Origin: Corynebacterium choanae
Lineage (GTDB): Bacteria; Actinomycetota; Actinomycetes; Mycobacteriales; Mycobacteriaceae
Length of the DNA stretch: 64,000 nt
Assembly (NCBI RefSeq): GCF_003813965.1
Contig: NZ_CP033896.1
Coordinates: forward strand, 1,240,001-1,304,000
Reading direction: 5' to 3'
The notes beneath the pieces were generated by a model, which made no database searches, was not told where the DNA came from, and saw only the letters and a program-made list of their open reading frames with translations. Within the stretch, counting starts at the first letter, position 1. Every line of letters starts with the position of its first letter. The translations under genes were made by a program, and so were the position numbers. Below are positions 46,930 to 56,088 of this stretch, in pieces.

Positions 46930-47703
46930 CTAGTGCTGCTCGGTGGTTTCCCAGGTGCGCTGGCCGGAATCCCACGCAATGTGCTGGCTGGGTTTCGTGG
47001 TTGCTTCGCGTGACCGGTACACCACGTAGGGGCGGGTGAGATAGCCCACCGGTGCCGAAAACGCATGCACCAGACGGGTAAATGGCCACACTGCAAGCAG
47101 CGTAAAACCAGACAGAATATGCAGTTTAAACTGCCATGGCACATCAGCCATGAGCTCGGGTTGAGGGTTGAAAATAAACAGTTGACGAATCCATGGGCTG
47201 ATAGTTTCGCGGTAATCATAGCCGTGCGGGCCGCCAAACACCTGGGTTGCGACGGTGGCGATAAAACCGGTGAGAATCGCCAAAGTGAGCAGTACATACA
47301 TGGTTTTATCCATCTTGGTGGTGGATAAGAACACAATGTGGTTGAGGCGGCGGCGATAAATCAGCCCCAGCAATCCGAGGACGGCCGCGATACCAGCGAT
47401 CGTGCCTGGAATTGTCGCAATAAGGTGATAAGCATGATCGCTAATGCCCACACTGCGAGTCCAAGATTTTGGAATAGCCAACCCCATGAGATGACCGATG
47501 ATGACGAACATCATCCCGTAGTGGAACAGTGGCGAAGACAGGCGCAAGAGTTTTGATTCATAGATCTGCGACGAATGGGTGGTCCAACCGAACTGGTCGG
47601 TGCGCCAGCGCCAAAACACGCCGATCGCAAAAGCGGCGATGGCCAGCCAGGGGAAGGCCACCCAGAAAAATAATTCATAAGCGTACATGGTCGGTCCTTC
47701 CAT
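46930..47703 (-). CDS. narI: Respiratory nitrate reductase gamma subunit
   Basis: 257 residues, cytochrome b subunit of the NarGHI membrane nitrate reductase. It passes electrons from menaquinol to NarH. About five membrane segments; candidate heme ligands are His residues in PLFHYGMMFVIIGHLMG and in KLHILSG and LVHAFSAP. The ATG shares its first base with the narJ stop (TGATG), a tight operon junction. An internal ATG five codons in is an alternative start. Confidence 0.95.
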   Translation of the reverse strand: MEGPTMYAYELFFWVAFPWLAIAAFAIGVFWRWRTDQFGWTTHSSQIYESKLLRLSSPLFHYGMMFVIIGHLMGLAIPKSWTRSVGISDHAYHLIATIPGTIAGIAAVLGLLGLIYRRRLNHIVFLSTTKMDKTMYVLLTLAILTGFIATVATQVFGGPHGYDYRETISPWIRQLFIFNPQPELMADVPWQFKLHILSGFTLLAVWPFTRLVHAFSAPVGYLTRPYVVYRSREATTKPSQHIAWDSGQRTWETTEQH

Positions 47704-48383
47704 CAGGCATCCGAATAGGTGGGAAATGGCAGGGGAGAGCCGATGCCAACGAGTTCGGCAGGCGGTCCTTGCCGAATCAGGTGAACAAAATTATCCCGGG
47801 TTTGCGGATCAATCGCAGGTAACACAGCGCATACTGCAGCAACAACATCAGCGAAAAAGCTGCCCAGCTGCTCGAGGGCGACCCGTAACACTTCCAGTCC
47901 GTCGCGGTGGGCGGCAATCATGTCACAGGCGATGCGATGATTTTCACCTTCCGCTTGGGCGGCAACCTCGAGCAGCACACATAGATGATCGGCGAGTTCT
48001 TCTCGCTGTTGCACAAACCCGAGTGTCGCGATGGATTCCTGGAATGCCAGCAGGGCAGCGCCCCGCTGCCGCGTGTCACCGACCGCATAGTAGGACAGAA
48101 ACAGTGAACAACGTCGCCGCTGGTCGAAGGTGGTGACATAGTGTTCTTCTGCGGGGCGCAGCTGCATCATTGCCAGCGTTGAGATCGCCCGATCCAGTCG
48201 CCCACCAATAGCTGGTGGCAGGGTGGCAACCTGCTCGGCGATCAGTGGAAGTGCGGCAAATAATGATTCGGTCGGATAGTCGAGCAGCAGGGCTGCAGCC
48301 ATCATGGTGGTGCGGCGGGCATCATCGGTAACAGCAACAGCCTCAGTCGGCGGGGGAACCTGCCCAATATGGGTGGTAGCCAT
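47703..48383 (-). CDS. narJ: Nitrate reductase assembly chaperone
   Basis: 226 residues of the NarJ/TorD-like family. It binds NarG during Mo-cofactor insertion and is not part of the final enzyme. Seen are LLLDYPTESLF and RPAEEHYVTTFDQRRRCSLFLSYY, typical NarJ segments. GAGAAA lies before the ATG. It begins 22 bases after narH and overlaps narI by one base. Confidence 0.92.
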   Translation of the reverse strand: MATTHIGQVPPPTEAVAVTDDARRTTMMAAALLLDYPTESLFAALPLIAEQVATLPPAIGGRLDRAISTLAMMQLRPAEEHYVTTFDQRRRCSLFLSYYAVGDTRQRGAALLAFQESIATLGFVQQREELADHLCVLLEVAAQAEGENHRIACDMIAAHRDGLEVLRVALEQLGSFFADVVAAVCAVLPAIDPQTRDNFVHLIRQGPPAELVGIGSPLPFPTYSDA

Positions 48384-48405
48384 AGCGTTTCTCGCTTTCC
48401 GTAGC

Positions 48406-50004
48406 CTATTTCCTGGTGGGGAACATCGAGGCGGGACGTTCCCCCTTCTTCCAGGATGTCAGCGACACCTTGCCGCCGGCGGCATTGTTTGCCTCCTCGT
48501 GGCAGGCACTTGGGGCGCCAATACCTAAGGAGTGGAATTGTTCGACGGAACTTGCCGGCGACTGCCCATTGTGGTCTGGTAGCGAAGCGATACCACGGGG
48601 TGTTTCCGGTGAAGTCGTCGGAATCACATAGCGGTCATCGTATTTCGCAATCGCCAACAGGCGATACATTGCCTCCAGGTCGGCGCCGGTCATGCCTACA
48701 GCTCGCGCAATATCCTCATTTGGTTGTTGACCAAGGTTGATATCGCGCATATACGACCGCATTGCCGCCAGCCGGCGCAGCACCTTTTCTACTGGCACAG
48801 GATCACCGGCGGTAAACAGCCCCGCTAAATATTCCAGCGGAATGCGCATGTTGGAGATCGCTGACAGCAGCACTTTATGGTCTTCACCATCGTTGCCGGT
48901 GGCGGTCACCTGTTCGACCACCGGTGACAACGGCGGGATGTACCACACCATTGGCAGGGTGCGATATTCCGGGTGCAGCGGTACTGCAAGCTCATAGCGG
49001 AAAATCAAATCCCAAATAGGGGACTGCTGTGCCGCCTCAATCCAAGCATTGGGAATGTTTTCGGCACGGGCTGCCGCGATGACCGCAGGATCGTGCGGGT
49101 CAAGCAGTAAATCCTTTTGAGCGGCAAAAAGATCCTGCTCGTTTGGGGTTGCGGCAGCAGCTGCAACCTTATCCGCGTCATAGAACAGCACACCAAGATA
49201 GCGCAGCCGGCCGACACAGGTTTCCGAGCACACCGTCGGCTGTCCAACTTCGATTCGCGGATAGCACAGTGTACATTTTTCGGCTTTGCCTGTTTTGTGG
49301 TTGAAGTAGACCTTCTTATACGGGCAGCCAGAGACACACATCCGCCAGCCGCGGCAGCGATCCTGGTCAACCAACACAATGCCGTCTTCCGCGCGCTTAT
49401 ACATCGCCCCTGATGGACAGGAGGATACACAGGTCGGGTTGAGGCAGTGTTCGCAAATACGTGGCAGATAGAACATGAACGCGTCTTCAATTTCGCGTTG
49501 TACTTGCATGTTCATCTTCTTCAGCACCGGATCATCGTCCATGGTTTCCCCGGCGCCACCAAGGTTGTCATCCCAGTTCGATGACCATTTGATGGTGTCG
49601 ATTGGGCGACCGTCAAGGGCGGATACTGGACGGGCTGTGGGCTGGGTGCGCTGTCCTGCGGGGGTGGACAGCAGCTTTTCATATTCGTAAGTCCACGGCT
49701 CGTAATAGTCCTCGATGGTGGGCAGCTTCGGGTTGTGGAACAAGGTGGCGAGCTTTTTGAGCCGGCCGCCGGAGCGCGGGGTGAGCTTGCCACGGCTGTT
49801 GAGTTTCCAGCCACCTTCCCACTTGTCTTGGTCTTCCCACCCGTAGGGGTAGCCGACACCAGGTCGGGTTTCAACATTGTTGAACCAGATATATTCGGTG
49901 CCCTCCCGGTTTGTCCAAGCCTGTTTACAGGTCACCGAACAGGTGTGGCAGCCAATGCACTTATCCAGGTTCATGATCATTGCGATCTGCGCCATGACCT
50001 TCAT
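48406..50004 (-). CDS. narH: Respiratory nitrate reductase beta subunit
   Basis: 532 residues carrying the iron-sulfur chain that links NarI to NarG. The first cysteine group CIGCHTCSVTC starts near residue 16; others are CEHCLNPTCVSSCP, CRGWRMCVSGCP and CTLCYPRIEVGQPTVCSETC. In CRGWRMC a Trp replaces a Cys, the mark of the [3Fe-4S] cluster known in NarH. The ATG overlaps the narG stop (TAATG) and is preceded by AGGAGGT, an unusually strong ribosome binding site. Confidence 0.97.
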   Translation of the reverse strand: MKVMAQIAMIMNLDKCIGCHTCSVTCKQAWTNREGTEYIWFNNVETRPGVGYPYGWEDQDKWEGGWKLNSRGKLTPRSGGRLKKLATLFHNPKLPTIEDYYEPWTYEYEKLLSTPAGQRTQPTARPVSALDGRPIDTIKWSSNWDDNLGGAGETMDDDPVLKKMNMQVQREIEDAFMFYLPRICEHCLNPTCVSSCPSGAMYKRAEDGIVLVDQDRCRGWRMCVSGCPYKKVYFNHKTGKAEKCTLCYPRIEVGQPTVCSETCVGRLRYLGVLFYDADKVAAAAATPNEQDLFAAQKDLLLDPHDPAVIAAARAENIPNAWIEAAQQSPIWDLIFRYELAVPLHPEYRTLPMVWYIPPLSPVVEQVTATGNDGEDHKVLLSAISNMRIPLEYLAGLFTAGDPVPVEKVLRRLAAMRSYMRDINLGQQPNEDIARAVGMTGADLEAMYRLLAIAKYDDRYVIPTTSPETPRGIASLPDHNGQSPASSVEQFHSLGIGAPSACHEEANNAAGGKVSLTSWKKGERPASMFPTRK

Positions 50005-53000
50005 TAGTAGGTTACCTCCTGCGAGCGGCGACGGATGCGGGTGACTTCGTCGCGGTTGTTACCGGTCGGACCGATGTAGTTGAAGTGGTAGGTGAGTTGC
50101 CCGTAGCCGCCGGCAATATGCACCGGTTTGATGGTGATACGGGTGAGCGAATTGTGGGTGCCGCCGCGACGACCGGTGCGCTCGTTGAGCGGGGTACCGG
50201 CGGTGCGCTCCTGGGCGTGGTTCATAATGACCGTGCCCTCCGGGATGCGGTGGGAGACGATCGCCCGAGCAGAGACCACACCGTTGCGGTTGTAGGCTTC
50301 GACCCATTCGTTGTCTTTCACCCCGATTTTCGCGGCGTCTTTGTCAGACATCCAGATCACCTGGCCGCCGCGGGAAACAGACAGCACGTGCAGGTTGTCG
50401 AAATATTGGGAGTGAATCGACCACTTGTTGTGGGTGGTGAGATAGCGGACGGTGACCTCCGGGTTGCCGTCTTCATGCAAGAGTTCACCAGGCCGGGTTT
50501 CGCCGTTTAAGTGAAGCCGGTCGAGTGGTGGACGGAAGATGGGTAACGCTTCGCCATAGTCCATAAACCAGTCGTGGTCGATGTAGTAGTGCATGCGACC
50601 GGTGAGGGTATGGAATGGTTTGTCGTGTTCGATGTTGATGGAGAACGCGGTGTAGCGGCGGCCGTCGCGTTTGTCGGCGGTCCACTCTGGTGAGGTGATC
50701 ACCTCGGTGGGGCGTTCTTTGATGGTGTCCCAAGTGATCCGGGTGTTGCGGGTGTCTGCCCCGAGCACGGTGAGGTCCTTACCGGTTCGCTTGGAGAGGA
50801 ATTCGAAACCTTGGTAGGCGACTTCACCGTTGGAAACACCGGACAGACGCAGGATCATTTCGATGACTTTGATGGCTGTGTCGAGTTTGGGTCGCACACC
50901 GAGGGAGGTTTCAGCTACCCCGTTGATGCGTTCGAGTTCTTCGACTTGTTTGCTGACATCGAATTTGGTGCCGTGCACGGCGGTGCCTGCACCGGCGGTA
51001 AGCGGTCCTAAGTGCATCCACTTTTCGTAGATCTTGGAGTAGTCACGTTCCACCACAGCCAGCTTCGGCATGGTGACCCCTGGCACATAACCGGTGGTGG
51101 CCAGATCCGGCACGATACCGTGCGGCATTCCCAGTTCGTCGGGGGAGTCGTGGTGGCTGGGGGCTGCTACCACATCGTGTTGCACACCGAGCCATTCGGC
51201 TGCCAGTTCCGAGAAGCGTTTCGACAGGTCGCGGAATACTTCGAAGTCGCTGCGGGCTTCCCACGGTGGGTTGATTGCCGCATTGAACGGGTGCAGGTAG
51301 GGGTGCATGTCGGTGGAGGACATGTCATTTTTCTCGTACCAGGTGGCTGCCGGCAGGATGATGTCGGAGACCAGTGTGGTGGAGGTGTTACGGAAGTCGG
51401 TGGTGAGCATCAAGTCGAGTTTGCCGTGTGGGGCGTCCCGCCAAGTGATGGTGTGTGGACGTTCACCTTCGGCAAGTTCTGGGGCTGATGCGTCTGAGTC
51501 GACGCCGAGCAGGTGGCGGAGGAAGAACTCGGTGCCTTTCGCCGAGGATCCCATCAGGTTGGTGCGCCAGTTCAGCAAGATACGCGGCCAGTTTTCTTCC
51601 GCGGAGGGATCCTCGTAGGCGAACTTCATGTCGCCGTCGTTGAGGAGTTTCGCACAGTAGTCGGCAACGGGCATGCCTGCCTGATCGGCTTCGTCTTTGA
51701 GCAGCAGCGGGTTGCGGTTGAACTGTGGATAGGATGGCATCCAGCCGCGTTTCATCGATTCGACCATGGTGTCGGCGAGCATTTTGTCGCCGACACTGTC
51801 CCGGTTGGCTAGTGGGCTGGCCAACCGGGAGGCGTGCGAGTTGTCGTAGCGCCACTGTTCGGTGCCGAAGTAGAAGAATCCGGTGGTGATCATCTGCCGG
51901 GGCGGACGCACCCAGTCGGTGGCCATTGCATATTGCATCCAGCCGTTCATGGGGCGGAGTTTTTCCTGGCCCACATAGTGCGCCCAACCGCCACCGTTGA
52001 CCCCTTGGGTGCCGCACATGTTGGTCAGTGCCAGGAAGGTGCGATAGATCGAGTCGGCGTGGAAATAGTGGTTGACACCGGCGCCCATGATGATTTGTGA
52101 GCGGCCACGGGTGGCGGCTGCGGTGGCCGCGAATTCGCGGGCAACCCGGGCACATCCCGCCATCGGCACACCGGTGATCCCTTCCTGCCAGGCCGGGGTG
52201 CCCACCGCGGTGGCATCGTCGTAGCCGGTTGGCCACACCCCGGGCAGGTTGAGCTCGGCGCGGTTGACGCCGTAGTGGGCGAGCAGAATATCGAAGACGG
52301 TGGTAACCAGGCGATTGCCGAGTTTTCGCACCGGCACACCGCGGGAGACCACACCGGCACCGATCGGTCCGGAGCCGGCAATATCGGCCGGGTCGGCATC
52401 CAAATCGAAGCGGGGGAAGAGCACTTCTGCCGTGTCGAAGGCATCGGTATCGGCCACGGTGAGTACTGGATCCACCCCGTCGAGGGAAAGATTCCATTTG
52501 CCGACACCTGCTTCACCCCAGTGGTCGGCGACGGTGCCGCCCGGATCCACTACCCGGCCGTCAGCTTCCATCATCACATACCGGTGGGTGGCGTTTTCAG
52601 TTTCTGCGAGCGGATCGCCGACTAGATCGGAGGCGGTCACAAATTTCCCTGGTGTAAAGGTGCCGTCGTCGCGCGGATCAAGAGTGACTAGGAACCCGGA
52701 GTCGGTGTATTTGCGCATGTATTCCAAGAAATACGGTTCGCGCTTGGCAACATGGAATTCGGATAGGATCACATGCCCCATCGCAAATGCGAGTGCGGCA
52801 TCGGTGCCAGGTTCGACGCGCAGCCATTCGTCGGCGAACTTCGTGTTGTCGGCAAAGTCCGGGGAGACTGTCACCACTTTGGTGCCCTTGTAGCGCACCT
52901 CAGCCATAAAGTGCGCATCCGGGGTGCGGGTAACCGGGATATTAGAACCCCACATCAAAAGATAGGCCGCATTAAACCAGTCGCCGGATTCTGGGACGTC

Positions 53001-53729
53001 AGTTTGATCGCCGAAGGTTTGCGGCGAAGCTGGCGGCAGGTCGGCATACCAGTCGTAGAACGACAGGGCGACACCGCCAATGTTTTGCAGGAATCGGGTA
53101 CCGGCACCGTAGGACACCTGCGACATGGCAGGGATGACGGTAAAACCAGCGATCCGGTCTGGTCCATGCTGGCGAATGGTGTACACGTGGGCGGCGGCAG
53201 CCATCTCGATGGCTTCTTCGTAGGAGATCCGAATGAGGCCACCTTTGCCGCGTTGGGAAATATAGGCCTGCCGTTTGGTGGGATCTTCCTGAATGGCGCG
53301 CCATGCCAGCACCGGGTCGCCGGTTTCGGCTTTCGCCGCCCGATACATATCCACAAGCACCCCGCGGGCATAGGGGTAGCGAATCCGGGTCGGGGAGTAG
53401 GTGTACCAGCTAAACGAGGCACCACGCGGGCAGCCGCGTGGCTCATATTCGGGCATATCGGGGCCGGTGGTGGGATAGTCGACCGCCTGGGATTCCCAGG
53501 TGATCACCCCATCTTTGACATACACCTTCCAGGAGCAGGAGCCGGTGCAGTTCACCCCATGGGTGGAACGCACCATTTTGTCGAATGCCCACCGGTTGCG
53601 GTAGAACACGTCAGCCTGCCGTCCCCCTTTGAGGAAGATTTGCTGGCCTTCTTTCCCGGTCTCCCCCTTTCGGACATAGCTCCCCAACGAAAATAATGGA
53701 TTGGTGGACGACTGCGAAGACGAACTCAT
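50004..53729 (-). CDS. narG: Respiratory nitrate reductase alpha subunit
   Basis: 1241 residues, the catalytic molybdenum subunit that reduces nitrate to nitrite at the cytoplasmic side. The N-terminal [4Fe-4S] site has His57, Cys61, Cys65 and Cys100 (HGVNCTGSC and EPRGCPRG), the His-Cys3 pattern of NarG. LMWGSNIPVTRTPDAHF belongs to the bis-MGD-binding fold and YADLPPASPQTFGDQTD supplies the probable Asp ligand of Mo. AAGGA lies before the ATG. It follows narK by about 207 bases. Confidence 0.98.
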   Translation of the reverse strand: MSSSSQSSTNPLFSLGSYVRKGETGKEGQQIFLKGGRQADVFYRNRWAFDKMVRSTHGVNCTGSCSWKVYVKDGVITWESQAVDYPTTGPDMPEYEPRGCPRGASFSWYTYSPTRIRYPYARGVLVDMYRAAKAETGDPVLAWRAIQEDPTKRQAYISQRGKGGLIRISYEEAIEMAAAAHVYTIRQHGPDRIAGFTVIPAMSQVSYGAGTRFLQNIGGVALSFYDWYADLPPASPQTFGDQTDVPESGDWFNAAYLLMWGSNIPVTRTPDAHFMAEVRYKGTKVVTVSPDFADNTKFADEWLRVEPGTDAALAFAMGHVILSEFHVAKREPYFLEYMRKYTDSGFLVTLDPRDDGTFTPGKFVTASDLVGDPLAETENATHRYVMMEADGRVVDPGGTVADHWGEAGVGKWNLSLDGVDPVLTVADTDAFDTAEVLFPRFDLDADPADIAGSGPIGAGVVSRGVPVRKLGNRLVTTVFDILLAHYGVNRAELNLPGVWPTGYDDATAVGTPAWQEGITGVPMAGCARVAREFAATAAATRGRSQIIMGAGVNHYFHADSIYRTFLALTNMCGTQGVNGGGWAHYVGQEKLRPMNGWMQYAMATDWVRPPRQMITTGFFYFGTEQWRYDNSHASRLASPLANRDSVGDKMLADTMVESMKRGWMPSYPQFNRNPLLLKDEADQAGMPVADYCAKLLNDGDMKFAYEDPSAEENWPRILLNWRTNLMGSSAKGTEFFLRHLLGVDSDASAPELAEGERPHTITWRDAPHGKLDLMLTTDFRNTSTTLVSDIILPAATWYEKNDMSSTDMHPYLHPFNAAINPPWEARSDFEVFRDLSKRFSELAAEWLGVQHDVVAAPSHHDSPDELGMPHGIVPDLATTGYVPGVTMPKLAVVERDYSKIYEKWMHLGPLTAGAGTAVHGTKFDVSKQVEELERINGVAETSLGVRPKLDTAIKVIEMILRLSGVSNGEVAYQGFEFLSKRTGKDLTVLGADTRNTRITWDTIKERPTEVITSPEWTADKRDGRRYTAFSINIEHDKPFHTLTGRMHYYIDHDWFMDYGEALPIFRPPLDRLHLNGETRPGELLHEDGNPEVTVRYLTTHNKWSIHSQYFDNLHVLSVSRGGQVIWMSDKDAAKIGVKDNEWVEAYNRNGVVSARAIVSHRIPEGTVIMNHAQERTAGTPLNERTGRRGGTHNSLTRITIKPVHIAGGYGQLTYHFNYIGPTGNNRDEVTRIRRRSQEVTY

Positions 53730-53936
53730 TCGGGGTCCTTAAAACGAACGTGAATATGGGCGATGAGCTGCCGCTGCGCTACACAGCGGGGCGGTGGTGG
53801 AAGGAATATGCAAGGTGGGACTCACGCCACACCTTGGGTGCAGTGCATGTGGAGGTGCGATTTTGCTCCATCCACCAGCCTGATGAGATGACACTGTGCG
53901 CACCCCGCGAATCAGCGGGGGCGCAGCAGCTGCGAA

Positions 53937-55265
53937 TTATCCCGGGAATGGGGCGCGTGGTCGGGCGTAGAACACCCAGGTCAATGCGGCACAGATCGCA
54001 AAGAACACGACACAACCCCAGTAGAATGCAACCGGTCCGACTGAAGAGACCAGCACACCGACGACAAATGGGCCGAAGGCCGCAATTGCAGCAGTCCAAC
54101 CGATCACGCCACCGGCCTGGCGACGGTCGAAAATCATCGGCATCTGTTTGAAGGTGCCGGCGTTACCCAAACCGGTGAAGAAGAACATCACCAGCATCGC
54201 GCCGAGGAACCACCAGAAATCCGATGGATCATCAGGGTTGAGGAACAGCGCGGCAACAGCGGTGGAAACCGCCATCCCGGCACAGGAAACAAACGTCCAG
54301 ATCGCGCCACCGAACTTGTCGCAGAGCGGACCCCAGGCGGCGCGCATTGCGGCCGAGATCAACGGGCCTAAGAATGCGAAGGCGGCACCTTTGGGTAGAT
54401 CTTCCGCTGGGAAGGTCGCGGCAAGGTCAGAATCAGCGCCGAAAATGTTGTTCACCATCAAGGCGAATTGCGCCGCGAATCCGGAGAATGCGCCGAAGGT
54501 TGCCAGATAGATCAGGGTCATCACCCAGGTGTTTGTGTTGCCGAAGATGTCCATTTGCTGGCGGAAGTTTGCTTTCACCGGCACGTCTTTGAGATATACC
54601 CAAGCCAGTACGCCTGCCAGAATTGTCCACGGCACCATGAAAATAGCTGGGGTATGCACCCAGATTTCGGAACCGTCTGGTTTGATTTGTGGGGCAGCTT
54701 TCACCCCGAACAGGGAAAGCCCCATCAGCAGCGGGGCAACAAGCTGGATAAAGGAAACACCAAAGTTACCGATACCTGCCTGCAGGCCGAGTGCGGTGCC
54801 CGATTTTGCCTTCGGGAAGAAGTAGCCCGTCGATGGCATATATCCGGAGAAGATACCGCCGCCGATGCCGCCGGCAACCGACAGCACCAGCATCCACCAG
54901 TAGGGGGTTTCCGGGTTGAGGACGGCGAAGAACCAGCCGATCATTGGCAGCGCCAGAATAAATGACGAGATGGTCACCATTTTCCGGGTGCCGATGATGG
55001 GCGGCAGGAACATAAACAGCAGCCGGGAGAAACCAGCGGACAGGCCTGATGCCGACGACAACCAGTACAGCTGGGTTTTGCTGAAGCTAAATCCGATCTG
55101 GTTGAGTTGCGGGGCAATCGCGGAAACCAGATACCAGGTGGTAAAGCCGATGAACAGCGAATAAGTGGTGATGATGAGGGTGCGCCAGGCGATCTTTGCG
55201 TCCCATGATTCAGGCTGTTCCGGATTCCAGCCTTGCAGCACACGTCCGGAGGTATCCAACGTCAC
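53937..55265 (-). CDS. narK: Nitrate/nitrite transporter NarK
   Basis: About 442 residues, 12 membrane segments, major facilitator family, nitrate/nitrite porter group. Conserved motifs include GGIGGGIFSGYMPSTGYFFP and GLQAGIGNFGVS (nitrate signatures) and GLGNAGTFKQMP. GTG 55265 was chosen because GGAAGGAG lies 5 bases before it; the ATG at 55355 has no signal. It heads narK-narGHJI and would exchange nitrate for nitrite. A GlxR-like site lies about 300 bases upstream. Confidence 0.94.
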   Translation of the reverse strand: MTLDTSGRVLQGWNPEQPESWDAKIAWRTLIITTYSLFIGFTTWYLVSAIAPQLNQIGFSFSKTQLYWLSSASGLSAGFSRLLFMFLPPIIGTRKMVTISSFILALPMIGWFFAVLNPETPYWWMLVLSVAGGIGGGIFSGYMPSTGYFFPKAKSGTALGLQAGIGNFGVSFIQLVAPLLMGLSLFGVKAAPQIKPDGSEIWVHTPAIFMVPWTILAGVLAWVYLKDVPVKANFRQQMDIFGNTNTWVMTLIYLATFGAFSGFAAQFALMVNNIFGADSDLAATFPAEDLPKGAAFAFLGPLISAAMRAAWGPLCDKFGGAIWTFVSCAGMAVSTAVAALFLNPDDPSDFWWFLGAMLVMFFFTGLGNAGTFKQMPMIFDRRQAGGVIGWTAAIAAFGPFVVGVLVSSVGPVAFYWGCVVFFAICAALTWVFYARPRAPFPG

Positions 55266-55446
55266 AGCTGCTCCTTCCAAGTCGTAGGGGGTGCCGTTGT
55301 TGCAACCGTGGTTCACAACAACGCCGCGGGGGTAACAAGGTTCCCTTTCGGTCAAGTGCGATCCACCCCTGGTGTTTTTGGGGTAGGAAGTGCAACAAGC
55401 TGGGATTCCTTGATATGCGAAGTTGTGTTCATCGTCTCATAGTCAC

Positions 55447-55459
55447 TAGGTGATACCTA
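55447..55459 (-). promoter_or_regulatory. Palindrome in the narK upstream region
   Basis: TAGGT-GAT-ACCTA is a perfect 5-3-5 palindrome about 180 bases before the narK start. In C. glutamicum the operon is repressed by ArnR and affected by GlxR; which protein would bind here is not known. Confidence 0.4.
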
Positions 55460-55570
55460 ACACCACACTGTGCAGCTTGAGGTGTCAGATCCCGCACTGG
55501 GCAGGGGTGTTCCCTAATCGTGCAGGTAGCCCTATCACGGGTGAGCTGGCGAGTGGGAGAAAATTCCTTT

Positions 55571-55586
55571 TGTGAAACTTGTCACT
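55571..55586 (-). promoter_or_regulatory. GlxR-like site upstream of narK
   Basis: TGTGA-N6-TCACT matches 9 of 10 bases of the GlxR consensus TGTGA-N6-TCACA. It lies about 305 bases before the narK start. Confidence 0.45.
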
Positions 55587-55984
55587 CGGTAGGCTGGCGG
55601 CGATGAAATGTGGTTACACGCGATAATTCACGCCGTTGTAGCTGGTCTGCTTTTCCGTAGTATGGGTTATTTGTCTGACAAATCCGTCGGGGGTGTATGT
55701 CGGATCGGACATGCCGTAGCTGCGGATAATGCCAACCATTTCGGGTATTGCGAATCTCCCCTTGGTGAGGGCAACAAACGACAATCCCGCAGGCATCTCG
55801 CAACGGTCGCCTGGGGCAGGTAACGAGCAACAACCGCACCGCACACCGCCAAGCGTGCTTAGACCTTCGCATGCATTGCCCGGGGTTGGCTGCGGGTCGA
55901 TGCTTGGTACTTGTCGCGGCGGAGAGTCGGCGGTGGTGACGACCGTCGTTGAGTGCTGCCCAATATTGCGAGGAAAAAGAAGAA

Positions 55985-56022
55985 CAACGCCTGGAAACCA
56001 CGCATAACTCGGGTTTCCAGGC
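55985..56022 (-). terminator. Terminator of the second nitrate transporter gene
   Basis: 11-bp perfect stem (55989-55999 with 56012-56022); on the minus strand it runs into TTGTTCTTCTTTTT. It lies 67 bases after the transporter stop, separating it from narK. Confidence 0.8.
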
Positions 56023-56088
56023 GCTGTTGTACTCTCGCCTGCGCTGTGCCGTCCCTGAGGAACCAAACGCGGGGATTGCAGAGGGGAG

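Larger units (their letters stand above)
55266..56088. other. Promoter region of narKGHJI and end of second transporter
   Basis: About 820 bases. Contains the palindrome TAGGT-GAT-ACCTA (55447-55459), a GlxR-like site (55571-55586) and the terminator of the upstream transporter (55985-56022). Short frames on both strands are not convincing. Confidence 0.5.

Noticed and set aside
52773..53696. 307-codon plus-strand frame opposite narG
   Set aside because: Antisense frame of the strongly biased narG gene, with no start signal.
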